DNA of 11,002 bases, from NCBI GenBank assembly GCA_011390385.1, contig JAABSN010000109.1, positions 1 to 11,002 of the forward strand, written 5' to 3'. The notes under the pieces were generated by a model. The model did no database searches, was not told the origin of the DNA, and was given only the letters and a program-made list of their open reading frames with translations. Position numbers and translations under genes: made by a program. This document shows, piece after piece, positions 1 to 7,500 of this stretch; the first letter of the stretch is position 1, and each line of letters opens with the position of its first letter. This stretch comes from Thioalkalivibrio nitratireducens. GTDB lineage: Bacteria > Pseudomonadota > Gammaproteobacteria > Ectothiorhodospirales > Ectothiorhodospiraceae.

Positions 1-108
1 CAGCCAGAAGTTGCGCCAAGCGCTTGATTTTCTGCCTAGCGCTGATCGAACGGCTCCCATCTGGCGGCAAAGATCGTCCAAAAACTTCGTCCGTTTTAGC
101 TCAAACCT

Positions 109-114
109 GGGAGG
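109..114 (+). promoter_or_regulatory. Ribosome binding site that sets the start of the replication protein gene
   Basis: The sequence GGGAGG lies eight bases before the ATG at 123. The reading frame is open further left, to the window edge, and has another ATG at 24, but that upstream ATG has no comparable Shine-Dalgarno sequence. This site is the main reason for choosing 123 as the start. Confidence 0.7.
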
Positions 115-122
115 TCTGTATT

Positions 123-941
123 ATGACTACGACTAGCTGGAATGATCACGAGGAGGATGCCCTGGCGGGGCTCCCCATGATTGCTCGCGTGCTATATCTG
201 CAGGGTCTGAGGCGGCACATGGACTATGCTACCGGTATGGTGGGAATACAGCGGGGGATATCCTACCAGTCGCTACGTGAGGTACTGTTCGTCGAGCCGA
301 GTCGAGGGAGGCGAGATCACGGATCGCCATCGAAAAAATCCATACGATTTGCTCTCGATCTGCTGGCGCGCGCTGGACTCGTGGAATCCATGTCAGCGGA
401 CCGTCGTCTACTATTTTTTTTGCCATTGGCAGATACGGATCAATCCACCCCAGGGAATCGGGGCAGACGTCGGGCAGACGTTAGGCACATGGATCAATGT
501 GCTAATAATGGTCTAAATAACAGTATGATAGGAAAATGCACGCCGCTTAGTGAGACAGACCTCTCGGTAGCGAATCGGGGCACTCCTCCGATGTCCGTAG
601 GCAGGATAGAGAGTGAGGATGAACGCTCACGCGAGCGCTGTTGGCTAGCGGGCATCCTGAGTCGTGAGGAGATTACGGTCCCGATCGCCAGCCCTGTCCT
701 CGATCAGTGGCTCGATGCTAGATATACCGAGAAAGAGCTCCTGCAGGCGATCGCAATGGCCCGAAAATATAAGCCTCGGCCAGTGGCTATTCCTCTGGCA
801 TATCTCGATGTTATTTTGCGTAATGCGAGGGTACTACATCAGGAGAGCAATGATGAGCAGAGCGGAAATGAGCAAGGGGGTGGATTTGGCGACAGGGATT
901 ATGCAGCTGGCGCGACAGAAGGGATCCTCTCTGACACCTGA
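123..941 (+). CDS. Winged-helix replication protein (DnaT-like / lambda O-like partner of the helicase loader)
   Basis: Predicted 272-residue cytoplasmic protein. Residues about 15-102 look like a winged helix-turn-helix: helices around IARVLYLQGLRRHMD and KKSIRFALDLLARAGLV, then a hydrophobic strand ending LLFFLPLA. Residues about 105-170 are a hydrophilic, probably flexible linker. Residues about 172-236 form a second small helical domain (LDQWLDARYTEKELLQAI, then KYKPRPVAIPLAYLDVILRN), a pattern I associate with C-terminal parts of phage and plasmid replication proteins. The last 30 residues are low-complexity and lie in the overlap with the next gene. A DnaC-type loader directly downstream supports a role in bringing the replicative helicase to an origin, as O does with P in lambda or DnaT with DnaC in E. 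coli. This is inference from layout and architecture; no diagnostic catalytic motif exists to confirm it. A chromosomal-type transcription regulator is the main alternative. Confidence 0.6.
   Translation: MTTTSWNDHEEDALAGLPMIARVLYLQGLRRHMDYATGMVGIQRGISYQSLREVLFVEPSRGRRDHGSPSKKSIRFALDLLARAGLVESMSADRRLLFFLPLADTDQSTPGNRGRRRADVRHMDQCANNGLNNSMIGKCTPLSETDLSVANRGTPPMSVGRIESEDERSRERCWLAGILSREEITVPIASPVLDQWLDARYTEKELLQAIAMARKYKPRPVAIPLAYLDVILRNARVLHQESNDEQSGNEQGGGFGDRDYAAGATEGILSDT
437..582 (+). repeat. Paired short direct repeats in the linker of the replication gene (candidate origin iterons)
   Basis: Three different short direct repeats cluster here. GGATCAAT occurs at 437-444 and 491-498. GAATCGGGGCA occurs at 455-465 and 572-582. 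GGGCAGACGT occurs at 461-470 and 472-481, a spacing of 11 bases, or about one helical turn. They sit over the linker between the two domains of the encoded protein, where the coding constraint is probably weakest. In lambda and related phages the iterons bound by O lie at the same place inside the O gene. TTAGGCACA at 481-489 is one base away from a DnaA-box consensus, which is weak evidence. The repeats are short and only in pairs, so chance cannot be ruled out. Confidence 0.4.
496..538. other. AT-rich stretch beside the repeats (possible unwinding element)
   Basis: About 70% of the bases in this 43-base stretch are A or T, clearly more than in the sequence on either side. It begins where the repeat cluster at 437-498 ends. 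Iterons followed by an AT-rich segment of about 40 bp is the layout of the lambda origin. A function as a duplex-unwinding element is inferred only from that layout. Confidence 0.35.
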
Positions 942-1611
942 GGAATTTCGCATACAGACCGAGGCCGCTAGCCGATGCGAGTTCGCTCGACTGCGCCAGT
1001 CACGTGTAGAGCAGACCCAAGCCGCTATGGAGGAGGCGATACGGCGGGCGGGAGTTCCGCCAAAATTCCAAGGTAAAAGATTTGACTCCTACGTTACCGA
1101 TACTGCCGAGCAAGCGAGGGTGCTCAGCCTGTGCCGGCGCTACGCGGATGATTTCGATTCCCTGAGTCGGGGCGGAGTAGATCTGATTCTCACTGGTACG
1201 CCAGGCACAGGAAAAACCCATCTTGCAATAGCGGTTCTAGAGCAAGTCATGAGAGAGGGAAGGTCTGGGCTATTTACTTCGGTGTCCGAAATGTTACGTA
1301 TGATCAGGTCGACATATTCGCCGCGGGCGACCATGTCAGAGCTAGAGGCGTTTGACGTGTATATCAAGCCGGATCTACTCGTCCTCGACGAAATAGGAGT
1401 GTCGATCGGGGATGCGGAAAAGCGAAAAGCCACCACCTTCGACATACTGAATGCGCGATATATTGCCTTAAAGCCTACCGTATTAATGGGGAATCTCACG
1501 CAGCAGAAAATGCAGGAATATCTCGGCCCACGGATCTGGGATCGCCTGATGGAGGGCGGTTCTCCGGTACTGGCGCTAGACTGGGAGAGTTATCGTAGTA
1601 AAAAGAAATAA
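853..1611 (+). CDS. dnaC: DnaC-family AAA+ helicase loader
   Basis: Predicted 252-residue ATPase that would load the replicative DnaB-type helicase onto single-stranded DNA. The Walker A motif GTPGTGKT is at residues 115-122, Walker B LLVLDEIG at about 175-182 and a probable sensor-1 Asn in MGNLT near 214. An arginine-finger candidate lies in IWDRLMEG (Arg231), and a DWESYRSK ending matches the end of E. coli DnaC (NWDSYRSR). The segment RRAGVPPKFQGKRFDSY before the ATPase core matches the DnaC region RSGIRPLHQNCSFENY. The length is close to the 245 residues of E. coli DnaC. The start is not certain. ATG at 850 and ATG at 853 are adjacent, and AGGAGAG at 841-847 fits 853 best; ATGs at 868 and 901 are alternatives. 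All of them overlap the preceding gene, so the pair is probably co-transcribed and coupled. The gene is likely a mobile-element copy, not the host's chromosomal dnaC, but the window cannot prove that. Confidence 0.88.
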   Translation: MSRAEMSKGVDLATGIMQLARQKGSSLTPEEFRIQTEAASRCEFARLRQSRVEQTQAAMEEAIRRAGVPPKFQGKRFDSYVTDTAEQARVLSLCRRYADDFDSLSRGGVDLILTGTPGTGKTHLAIAVLEQVMREGRSGLFTSVSEMLRMIRSTYSPRATMSELEAFDVYIKPDLLVLDEIGVSIGDAEKRKATTFDILNARYIALKPTVLMGNLTQQKMQEYLGPRIWDRLMEGGSPVLALDWESYRSKKK

Positions 1612-1686
1612 AATACTTTATGAGGCGTATATGTGGCTTTTCTGCATGCCTTCGCGGTATGTTGCTATAAATTGAGAAGACGACGA
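1612..1686. other. Gap between convergent genes, with one weak hairpin
   Basis: This 75-base AT-leaning gap separates the helicase loader from the converging defence operon. It contains one imperfect hairpin: GCATGCC at 1644-1650 pairs with GGTATGT at 1656-1662 across a five-base loop, including two G-T pairs. Neither strand has a run of T after the hairpin, so it is not a standard intrinsic terminator, though it could contribute to termination in both directions. No promoter, tRNA or attachment site is apparent. Confidence 0.3.
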
Positions 1687-2448
1687 TTAACTCGATGGGA
1701 TGGGTTTTAGAATAACCAGCTCGTTATTTATATCGTAACGGATTACATCCATTCTATTGCTATGCTGCGAGATATAGTCGCCGGAAATTATAGGAGCCTG
1801 GAATGGAAATAGTGCCGGATTGTCAAGTAGCAGTCCCAGTGGGCACTTTCCGTCCGGATTAGCTAGCAGCATAGCCTCCATCATCAACAGAGCCAGGTGA
1901 GGCTCGGTAATGTCAGTAGGGGCGGTTTTTTCATAACATCCTGCGGCGCCAGAATCCTTTAGTGCCCCCCACGCAACGAAAGAGCGAATAACATATCGAG
2001 CGCGTCGGCTGATGGTCTGACGATCCCCATACCGCTCTTTGAGGCGCGCAACAATTTGTGTCTGCGTCACCTGGTCTTGGAGGTTAAGCAGGCGACCAAC
2101 GACTCCCGCAACGGAGAACCAAAATGGATATGCCGCACCCAATAGACACCAGTGGATTGGGATATTACTGCTTGGGTGATCCTGCAGCAAACGCATCGCG
2201 GAATCTCTCAGACTGCATAAATCTCCTTCTGGGGCTATCCAGCTCTTGATTAGTGGATTTGCCACATAAGTTTTTGTTTGTTTCGAAGGTGGAGTATCAA
2301 AGCCTGGCGCCCCATCCAGATAGTCGTAGAGTTCCAGCCTGGCGTCACGTTTACTCAGGCCTTTTGAATTTAGTTGAGCCGCTTTTTCGAACCACTCTAC
2401 GTGCAATTCACGCTGAATTCCTATTTTGCTAAAACGGTCAGCTTTCAT
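1687..2448 (-). CDS. Unassigned 253-residue protein with a possible winged helix, last gene of the PglZ operon
   Basis: I do not recognise the family. The predicted protein is soluble and mixed alpha/beta, with no signal peptide. Residues 10-47 are a charged helical segment (ending SKRDARLELYDYLDG). Residues about 95-122 are hydrophobic, and about 125-172 look like a winged helix-turn-helix (TQIVARLKERYGD, then ISRRARYVIRSFVAWGALKD). The C-terminal 70 residues are aliphatic and lack an obvious motif. The ATG at 2448 shares its A with the stop of pglZ (TGATG) and follows a perfect AGGAGG, so translation is surely tied to pglZ. A TTG at 2451 is a less likely start. By position it corresponds to brxA, the DNA-binding small protein that follows pglZ in BREX type 3, and it may be a divergent equivalent. 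That is a positional argument only; I see no clear BrxA (DUF1819) signature. Its GC content is much lower than that of pglZ. Confidence 0.75.
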   Translation of the reverse strand: MKADRFSKIGIQRELHVEWFEKAAQLNSKGLSKRDARLELYDYLDGAPGFDTPPSKQTKTYVANPLIKSWIAPEGDLCSLRDSAMRLLQDHPSSNIPIHWCLLGAAYPFWFSVAGVVGRLLNLQDQVTQTQIVARLKERYGDRQTISRRARYVIRSFVAWGALKDSGAAGCYEKTAPTDITEPHLALLMMEAMLLANPDGKCPLGLLLDNPALFPFQAPIISGDYISQHSNRMDVIRYDINNELVILKPIPSS

Positions 2449-4493
2449 CAACGTGACCTCCTTTCAATGTTCACCAAGGGCACGATGACTTCTTCGATAG
2501 CGATACCGCCGTGGCCTACGATAGAATCTCCCGGTTTCACAAATGCATCGCGGCCACCGGCTACCAGAGGGAAATACTCTGCTGGCAATCCGACCGTTTG
2601 CCACTCGTGGGCAAACGGGAAGGCCCCAGCCACCTGAGCGCGGAGTTCCGGCGTGGGATAGACACGAACCCGCTCGCCGCGAGTTTCGGCAATCACACCT
2701 TCAGATGGACGACCTTTGCCCTCACATTGGATGTTTCCATGATCGGCTGTCAGCCATACATCATAGCCGTATTCCAGCAGTTGGCCGACCAGTGTGGAAA
2801 GAAATCCGGCATGGCACCACTGCTTGATCTGATTGTGCATCCCGGACGAGCCGAGTTGCATGCCATGCATGATCTTGTCGACCTTGTCCACGACCATTCC
2901 TACCACCTTGGTCTTCCCTGGGTGGATTAAGGAGTCGAGGACACCAATGGCATCTCCGTCTCCGAGGCCCCGCTGGTAAGCGACATCCAGTCGGGACAGC
3001 CCCTGGTCCTCCCAAAACTTTTTCCAAAGCTTTTCTTCGCTATTGGTCGAATTGATGGAAGGTGAGAAATAGAACGGTGATTGACCTGAGAAGATCGCTT
3101 GCCTTGATACAGAAGTCAGCGTAGGTATCCAGGCAAAAATCGCGGATTCGCGCATGATCAGAGTGGCGTCCTGCTTTTGCAGCAGCTGGCGGATGGTCAC
3201 CCACTGGTCCAGGGCCAGGCCATCGACCACGATCAGCGCGGCGCGGCTGCTACCGGAGTCCTCGATATCCCGCGCCAAGCGGCGAGGCAAATGGTGGAGC
3301 ATGGCGGGATTGGTCGGCGGCAAGTTGGCCAGACTGGAGTAGTGATCCGTTAGCCAACCGGCAAAGGCCGCGTTCAGCCCATCGCCGATTTCCTCGAGTC
3401 GAGTCCGATGCTCAGTGCTGTTGCCACAATGAACCAGCGAAGAAAGTTCGGCCCATTTCAATGCAAAAGCGGTCCAGTCCGAGTAACGCGCTTCCGCAGT
3501 AGGCAGCTCCTTCTCGACAAGGCCAAACAAGCGAGAGATCCGCAGCTCATCATCGTTCACGCCTGACGTGGCGATACCGCTTCGAATCCAGGACGTTGCA
3601 TCCACTTCAATACCGGCAGCCTTGACAGGGGTGAGTTTCCCCTCCAGGAACAGGTTGTCGATGTAGACCTTGATGTCCTGATGGTCGAACGGCAGACGGT
3701 CAGGGCCGGGATAACGAAAGTGCGTCGTGGGTGGCGCGTGGTGCGCCTCAGGTTCTCGTACTGCGGTTTCCGCACTTTGCACGTCGAAACTCGTGCTCAA
3801 AAACACCGGCCAGCGTTCCTGCAAAAAGGCGAAAAAGGCATCATCGTCCGGAACGATTTCAAAGAGCGGCCAGGCTTTGAACCCATCATGGCCTTTGAGA
3901 AGCTGGATGAGTCGCTCGGCCAACATCTGCGGTATTTGGAGCTTGCCGTAGTGCACGCGCAGCAAGGCGCGAAGCAGCTCCACCTCGTTGGCGATCAATT
4001 CCGCCGCAATGCCGAACACATGACGGAGAATGAAATCCTTGGTGGCGTTATCGCCCATGCGATCCGGCGGCGACTTGCGCTGGGCCTCAAAAAGCGCGTC
4101 CAGCAGGCTTCGGTCGAGCTTCTCGATGACCGGGTAGCTCAGATTGGGAAAGAGATCCCCCAGGTTGAATGAAAGCTTGCGGCCTGCCTGGAGGAGGTCA
4201 TAAGGCAGCGATTCCAGCTCCGTATTCTGCAAGCGGAGGACCACCACCAGATCGGTGTGCTCGCCCCGATCCCAGATCGAACGGTACCTCGATTCATAGG
4301 CATATCTGAATTCGACAGGGTCACTGAACTCGATCAGATCGAAGCCCCTCCTCCGAAGCTCCAATGCCAGTTTCTCCTCGGTCAGCAGGCAATCCGGGTC
4401 CGCGACCAGGGTCAGCTTGCTGACGTTGGGTACAAAGTCATTGAGGATGGCGTTTCGCCAGCTACTCAATTTTGAAGTTGCACCAGGGGTCAT
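2448..4493 (-). CDS. pglZ: PglZ-domain protein, alkaline-phosphatase superfamily (BREX type 3-like)
   Basis: Predicted 681-residue cytoplasmic protein. PglZ is the signature component of BREX and Pgl phage-defence systems, a metal-dependent hydrolase of the alkaline phosphatase superfamily. The N-terminal part (SSWRNAILNDF, LTLVADPDCLLTEEKLALEL, DPVEFRYAYESRYRS) follows the pattern of BREX-3-type PglZ as I remember it. The C-terminal hydrolase domain spans about 415-681: ALIVVDGLALDQW at 419-431 (metal-binding Asp424), PTLTSVSR at 457-464 (candidate nucleophile and conserved region), DKVDKIMHG at 536-544 (Asp536, Asp539, His543), LTADHGNI at 581-588 (Asp584, His585), and the family-typical GHGGIAIEEVIVPL at 660-673 (His661). 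All metal ligands seem present, so it should be active. Length fits the BREX-3 branch. ATG 4493 has GAGG six bases upstream (4500-4503); ATG 4505, in an ATGA overlap with the preceding stop, would add four residues. The natural substrate of PglZ in defence is not settled. Confidence 0.9.
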   Translation of the reverse strand: MTPGATSKLSSWRNAILNDFVPNVSKLTLVADPDCLLTEEKLALELRRRGFDLIEFSDPVEFRYAYESRYRSIWDRGEHTDLVVVLRLQNTELESLPYDLLQAGRKLSFNLGDLFPNLSYPVIEKLDRSLLDALFEAQRKSPPDRMGDNATKDFILRHVFGIAAELIANEVELLRALLRVHYGKLQIPQMLAERLIQLLKGHDGFKAWPLFEIVPDDDAFFAFLQERWPVFLSTSFDVQSAETAVREPEAHHAPPTTHFRYPGPDRLPFDHQDIKVYIDNLFLEGKLTPVKAAGIEVDATSWIRSGIATSGVNDDELRISRLFGLVEKELPTAEARYSDWTAFALKWAELSSLVHCGNSTEHRTRLEEIGDGLNAAFAGWLTDHYSSLANLPPTNPAMLHHLPRRLARDIEDSGSSRAALIVVDGLALDQWVTIRQLLQKQDATLIMRESAIFAWIPTLTSVSRQAIFSGQSPFYFSPSINSTNSEEKLWKKFWEDQGLSRLDVAYQRGLGDGDAIGVLDSLIHPGKTKVVGMVVDKVDKIMHGMQLGSSGMHNQIKQWCHAGFLSTLVGQLLEYGYDVWLTADHGNIQCEGKGRPSEGVIAETRGERVRVYPTPELRAQVAGAFPFAHEWQTVGLPAEYFPLVAGGRDAFVKPGDSIVGHGGIAIEEVIVPLVNIERRSR
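2457..2462 (-). promoter_or_regulatory. Strong ribosome binding site inside the end of pglZ
   Basis: AGGAGG on the minus strand lies eight bases before the ATG at 2448 and inside the last codons of pglZ (the Arg-Arg pair). It favours ATG 2448 over the adjacent TTG at 2451, which would be only five bases away. It is the strongest Shine-Dalgarno sequence among the internal genes of the operon, so the last protein may be made at a higher level than its partners. Confidence 0.8.
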
Positions 4494-4499
4494 TGTGAT

Positions 4500-4503
4500 C
4501 CTC
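4500..4503 (-). promoter_or_regulatory. Ribosome binding site for pglZ, overlapping the end of the SIR2 gene
   Basis: GAGG on the minus strand is placed six bases before ATG 4493 and overlaps the stop codon of the SIR2 gene (4502-4504). Upstream of the alternative ATG at 4505 I see no clear purine-rich site. Both arrangements imply translational coupling of pglZ to the SIR2 gene. Confidence 0.55.
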
Positions 4504-7500
4504 ATCTGCGCAAATAATCTCGGAGTTTCAAGTAACGGGTATCTTGCGCAAACTGTGACGCATTCCGCACAATTTCGTCTAAGCATTGACCCAATTCCCT
4601 GGGTGCTCCCTGCTGGTCGGCAATTACTGCATTTAGCAGCAGCAGTGCCTCCGCAGGGAATTGTCTGCACAGTCCAGATTCGTCCAGAAGATGCACGACA
4701 TAGTGCGGGTGTTCAATCGGTTGCAGCCAGGCACGGAGCAGTGCCAATGCGTCGGGGAACGCATCTTGTGCCGCTACGCACAGATGGCCCAGGCTTTCGG
4801 CGATGGCGGGTGAAATGTTGTCTCGCGTTTTAGGCCAGATGGCTTTGAGGTATGGGGCAACCCGGTTGGTCCAGTAGTCGGCACGTTGATTACCCGCGCC
4901 ATCGAGCGCTCTCACCAATGCCTGTGCTGCATCGTGCAAACCCTCCGGCGGCAGTAGGCGGGTGGCGGCTGCCAGCTCGACCGTGGTGAACGTGTCACCT
5001 GGATCGAGGGCGGCAAATGTCAGCAAAGATGCGTACTGTCCGTCGTGCTTGCCCAATGCCCCATAGTGGCGTGCGGTGTCGAGGAAGGCCGGCTTCAGCA
5101 TTTCCATCAGAGGACGGTACAGGCGCGGTGACCACAGGAAGCCTTCCCAGGCTGCGCGGGCTTCGGCTTCCGATCGCTGCCAGTCGAAAAACGGCAATAG
5201 GTGTTGCGTCACCCAATCTCTGTCCACGCGGAACAACGCGATGACATGCGCCGCCAGCAACACACGACCATGCCGAAACTCCTCTATCCTGGCATCGCAA
5301 AGCTCCGTGAACGTGGGCTTAATCTCCTCGGGCAAGCCTTGCCCATCCTCCAGCGAGCTTCGATACCACCAGCGCAGCAGTGCCTCCGTGACGTGGCCTA
5401 CCGGGTGATTGATGGCTCGCATGACAGGGTCGTCGGTGTCGACGCCGCCCTGTTGATCCAGGGCTACGATACGGCGAGCGAGCGTGAAGAAGTAAGCTTC
5501 GTGGCCTTCAAAGGTCTTGGCGATGGCATGCAACCACCAGCTAACGCCATGGGTGAGCGTTTGCAGCATTTCATCGGGCGCATTGATCAGGACCGGGGCC
5601 ATATACCGCCAAGAACGACTTTGTAGTTCCTCTTCTGACCACGCCTGTAACGCGACCCGCCAGCGATCGTTTGGCCAGATATTCTGCCTTGCCAGATAAC
5701 ACAAGCCGTATGCGGTTGCTTGGAAGCTATCCTTGCACCTCTCTCGCCAGTCGTCTTGTTTCGACTCGGATAACACTGGGTTTGATATCAAGTAGTTCAA
5801 TACGCCGCGCCTGCTGCGAGGTATTGATATGAAGTCCCGCCAAGGATCCCTGTCACCGCCCCATCTACTCTCCATCCAGTACGGAAACTCATCACGCTCA
5901 TCCGCTGCCAGCTTCCACGCCGGATACTTTGCTGAAAGCCCCTCTAGCCGGTCGCTGCCGTCAACGCCCACCGCTGCGCCGGCCTCAACAATTTTTGCTA
6001 GCCGCAGCCAGATTTCGCGGTCAACGATCCGGGTCCAGCGTTCGGGCTCGATGTCATCCTTGAACATTTCGCGGGGAGGCCCGTTGAGCACGGCCTGTTC
6101 CAGTTCCTGGAGCATCATCTCATCGAGTTGCGGTGCCAGGGCCACCAGCAGGCGCATGGTTTCCCGTTCGGTTTCCATTGACCACAGCCACCAGTGATCG
6201 TCCGAAAGTAGCCAGTCGAGTGCTTGGCGGCAGGGGATCACGTTGTCCTGTGCGGCGGCAAAGAAGGCGAGACGCCGGAATAGTGGATAAGGCGTATGCC
6301 ACCAGGATTCTGCTACGAGCGCGGCCCGCACCGGCGACTGCGCTCGCGTCGCGAGCCAGGCGTCGCGATTCAGCTCGATCAACGCCGTCCAATCGTGGAA
6401 GTCCCGGTTTTGAGGGTGTTCGCTGATCGAGGGTTGATGCACGTAGGACATATCACTCCTGTCCTCGGCACCGCCAAGCTCGCGCATCAGATCGAGCGCA
6501 TCGCGCAACAAGGTGCTGAAATCGGACAGCAGCTCCGGTAACACGGCGGTCCAGCGCTCATTTCTGGGCAGATCACGCAGGCTGGAATGGACGTGATCCG
6601 TCGACAGCACGACTTCCCATTCCACCAGATCCTTGCTCCGCTCGGGCTCGCGGCTTTCCCGTTCATCATCCGACCAACTGAAGGGCTCGCGCAGAGATAC
6701 GCGCGGCGTCAGCATATCGCGCAGCTCCAGGCGCAAGATGGCGGTGAGGCCATCGCGATTGAAGCGGTCGCGCCAGCGATGCAGGCCGAAGTCGCGCAGC
6801 CACGATTTTACACGCCCGGTCAGAAGCAGTTGCCACAAGGTGCGCATCAGCGGGCTAGGGATCGCCTTGGGCGCGTTTTCACGAATGAGTGCCAATTTGG
6901 CGGTGTCGCCCTCGCGTTCAAGCCGAGCCAATTCGTCGAGGCGGCTCTCAATCAATCGGATCAGGTTGTCGTGCAGTTGTCCGCCGCGCTTGACCAGCCA
7001 CAGCAGCAAGGCAGGGTCATCGAGATGGCGGATCATCCAGCGTGCCAAATGCTCCATTACCTTGTCCCAGCCACTTCCGTGCACACCAGCATCGACAACA
7101 CACATCAACGGCGCGAGGGGATATGGCGCGGGCCTGCGGGTCAGGCTGAAGGCGAGTTTGTCATCGGCAGGCGTCTTCGGCAGAACACCGAAACGGTCCA
7201 GGTCCGCGTGGCCGTAGAGGTCCTCGCTCAAAGGCTCCAACCAGTCCAGCGACGGCACCGGGTCAAGCTCGGCGAAGCGCTTTGCGGGCAGGCCGTCCGG
7301 ATCGCTGAGCGCCCACAGCATGCGGGGGATAAAGTAGTCCTGTTTCGTGTTCGCCAACGGTCGCGCGATGGCGCATTCGACCACGATGCGCTCCTTGCCG
7401 CGCACGCCGTCCCGGTAGGTCTCGGCCCAGGCGCGCAGGGTCTTGTGCAGGTAGGCGTGCCGGTTATGCTCGCGGTAGAGGATGGGCGTCACGTTCTTGG

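Noticed and set aside
24..52. TTGATT as a possible -35 box for the replication gene
   Set aside because: No acceptable -10 hexamer is found 16-18 bases downstream, so this is likely chance.
2..136. Frame open from the left edge to a TAG at 134, possibly the end of an upstream gene
   Set aside because: Two other frames on this strand are also open for part of the stretch, and the 44 codons carry no recognisable motif. It could be the C-terminus of a gene overlapping the replication gene by 14 bases, but there is too little to support a call.
624..637. Short inverted repeat CGCTC / GAGCG
   Set aside because: A five-base stem inside coding sequence, with nothing to tie it to a function.
1644..1662. 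Hairpin as an intrinsic terminator
   Set aside because: The stem has two wobble pairs and no T run follows on either strand. It is noted only as part of the gap, not called as a terminator.
3681..4172. Open frame of 163 codons on the plus strand
   Set aside because: It is antisense to pglZ, has no ribosome binding site that stands out, and the composition is that of a shadow frame.
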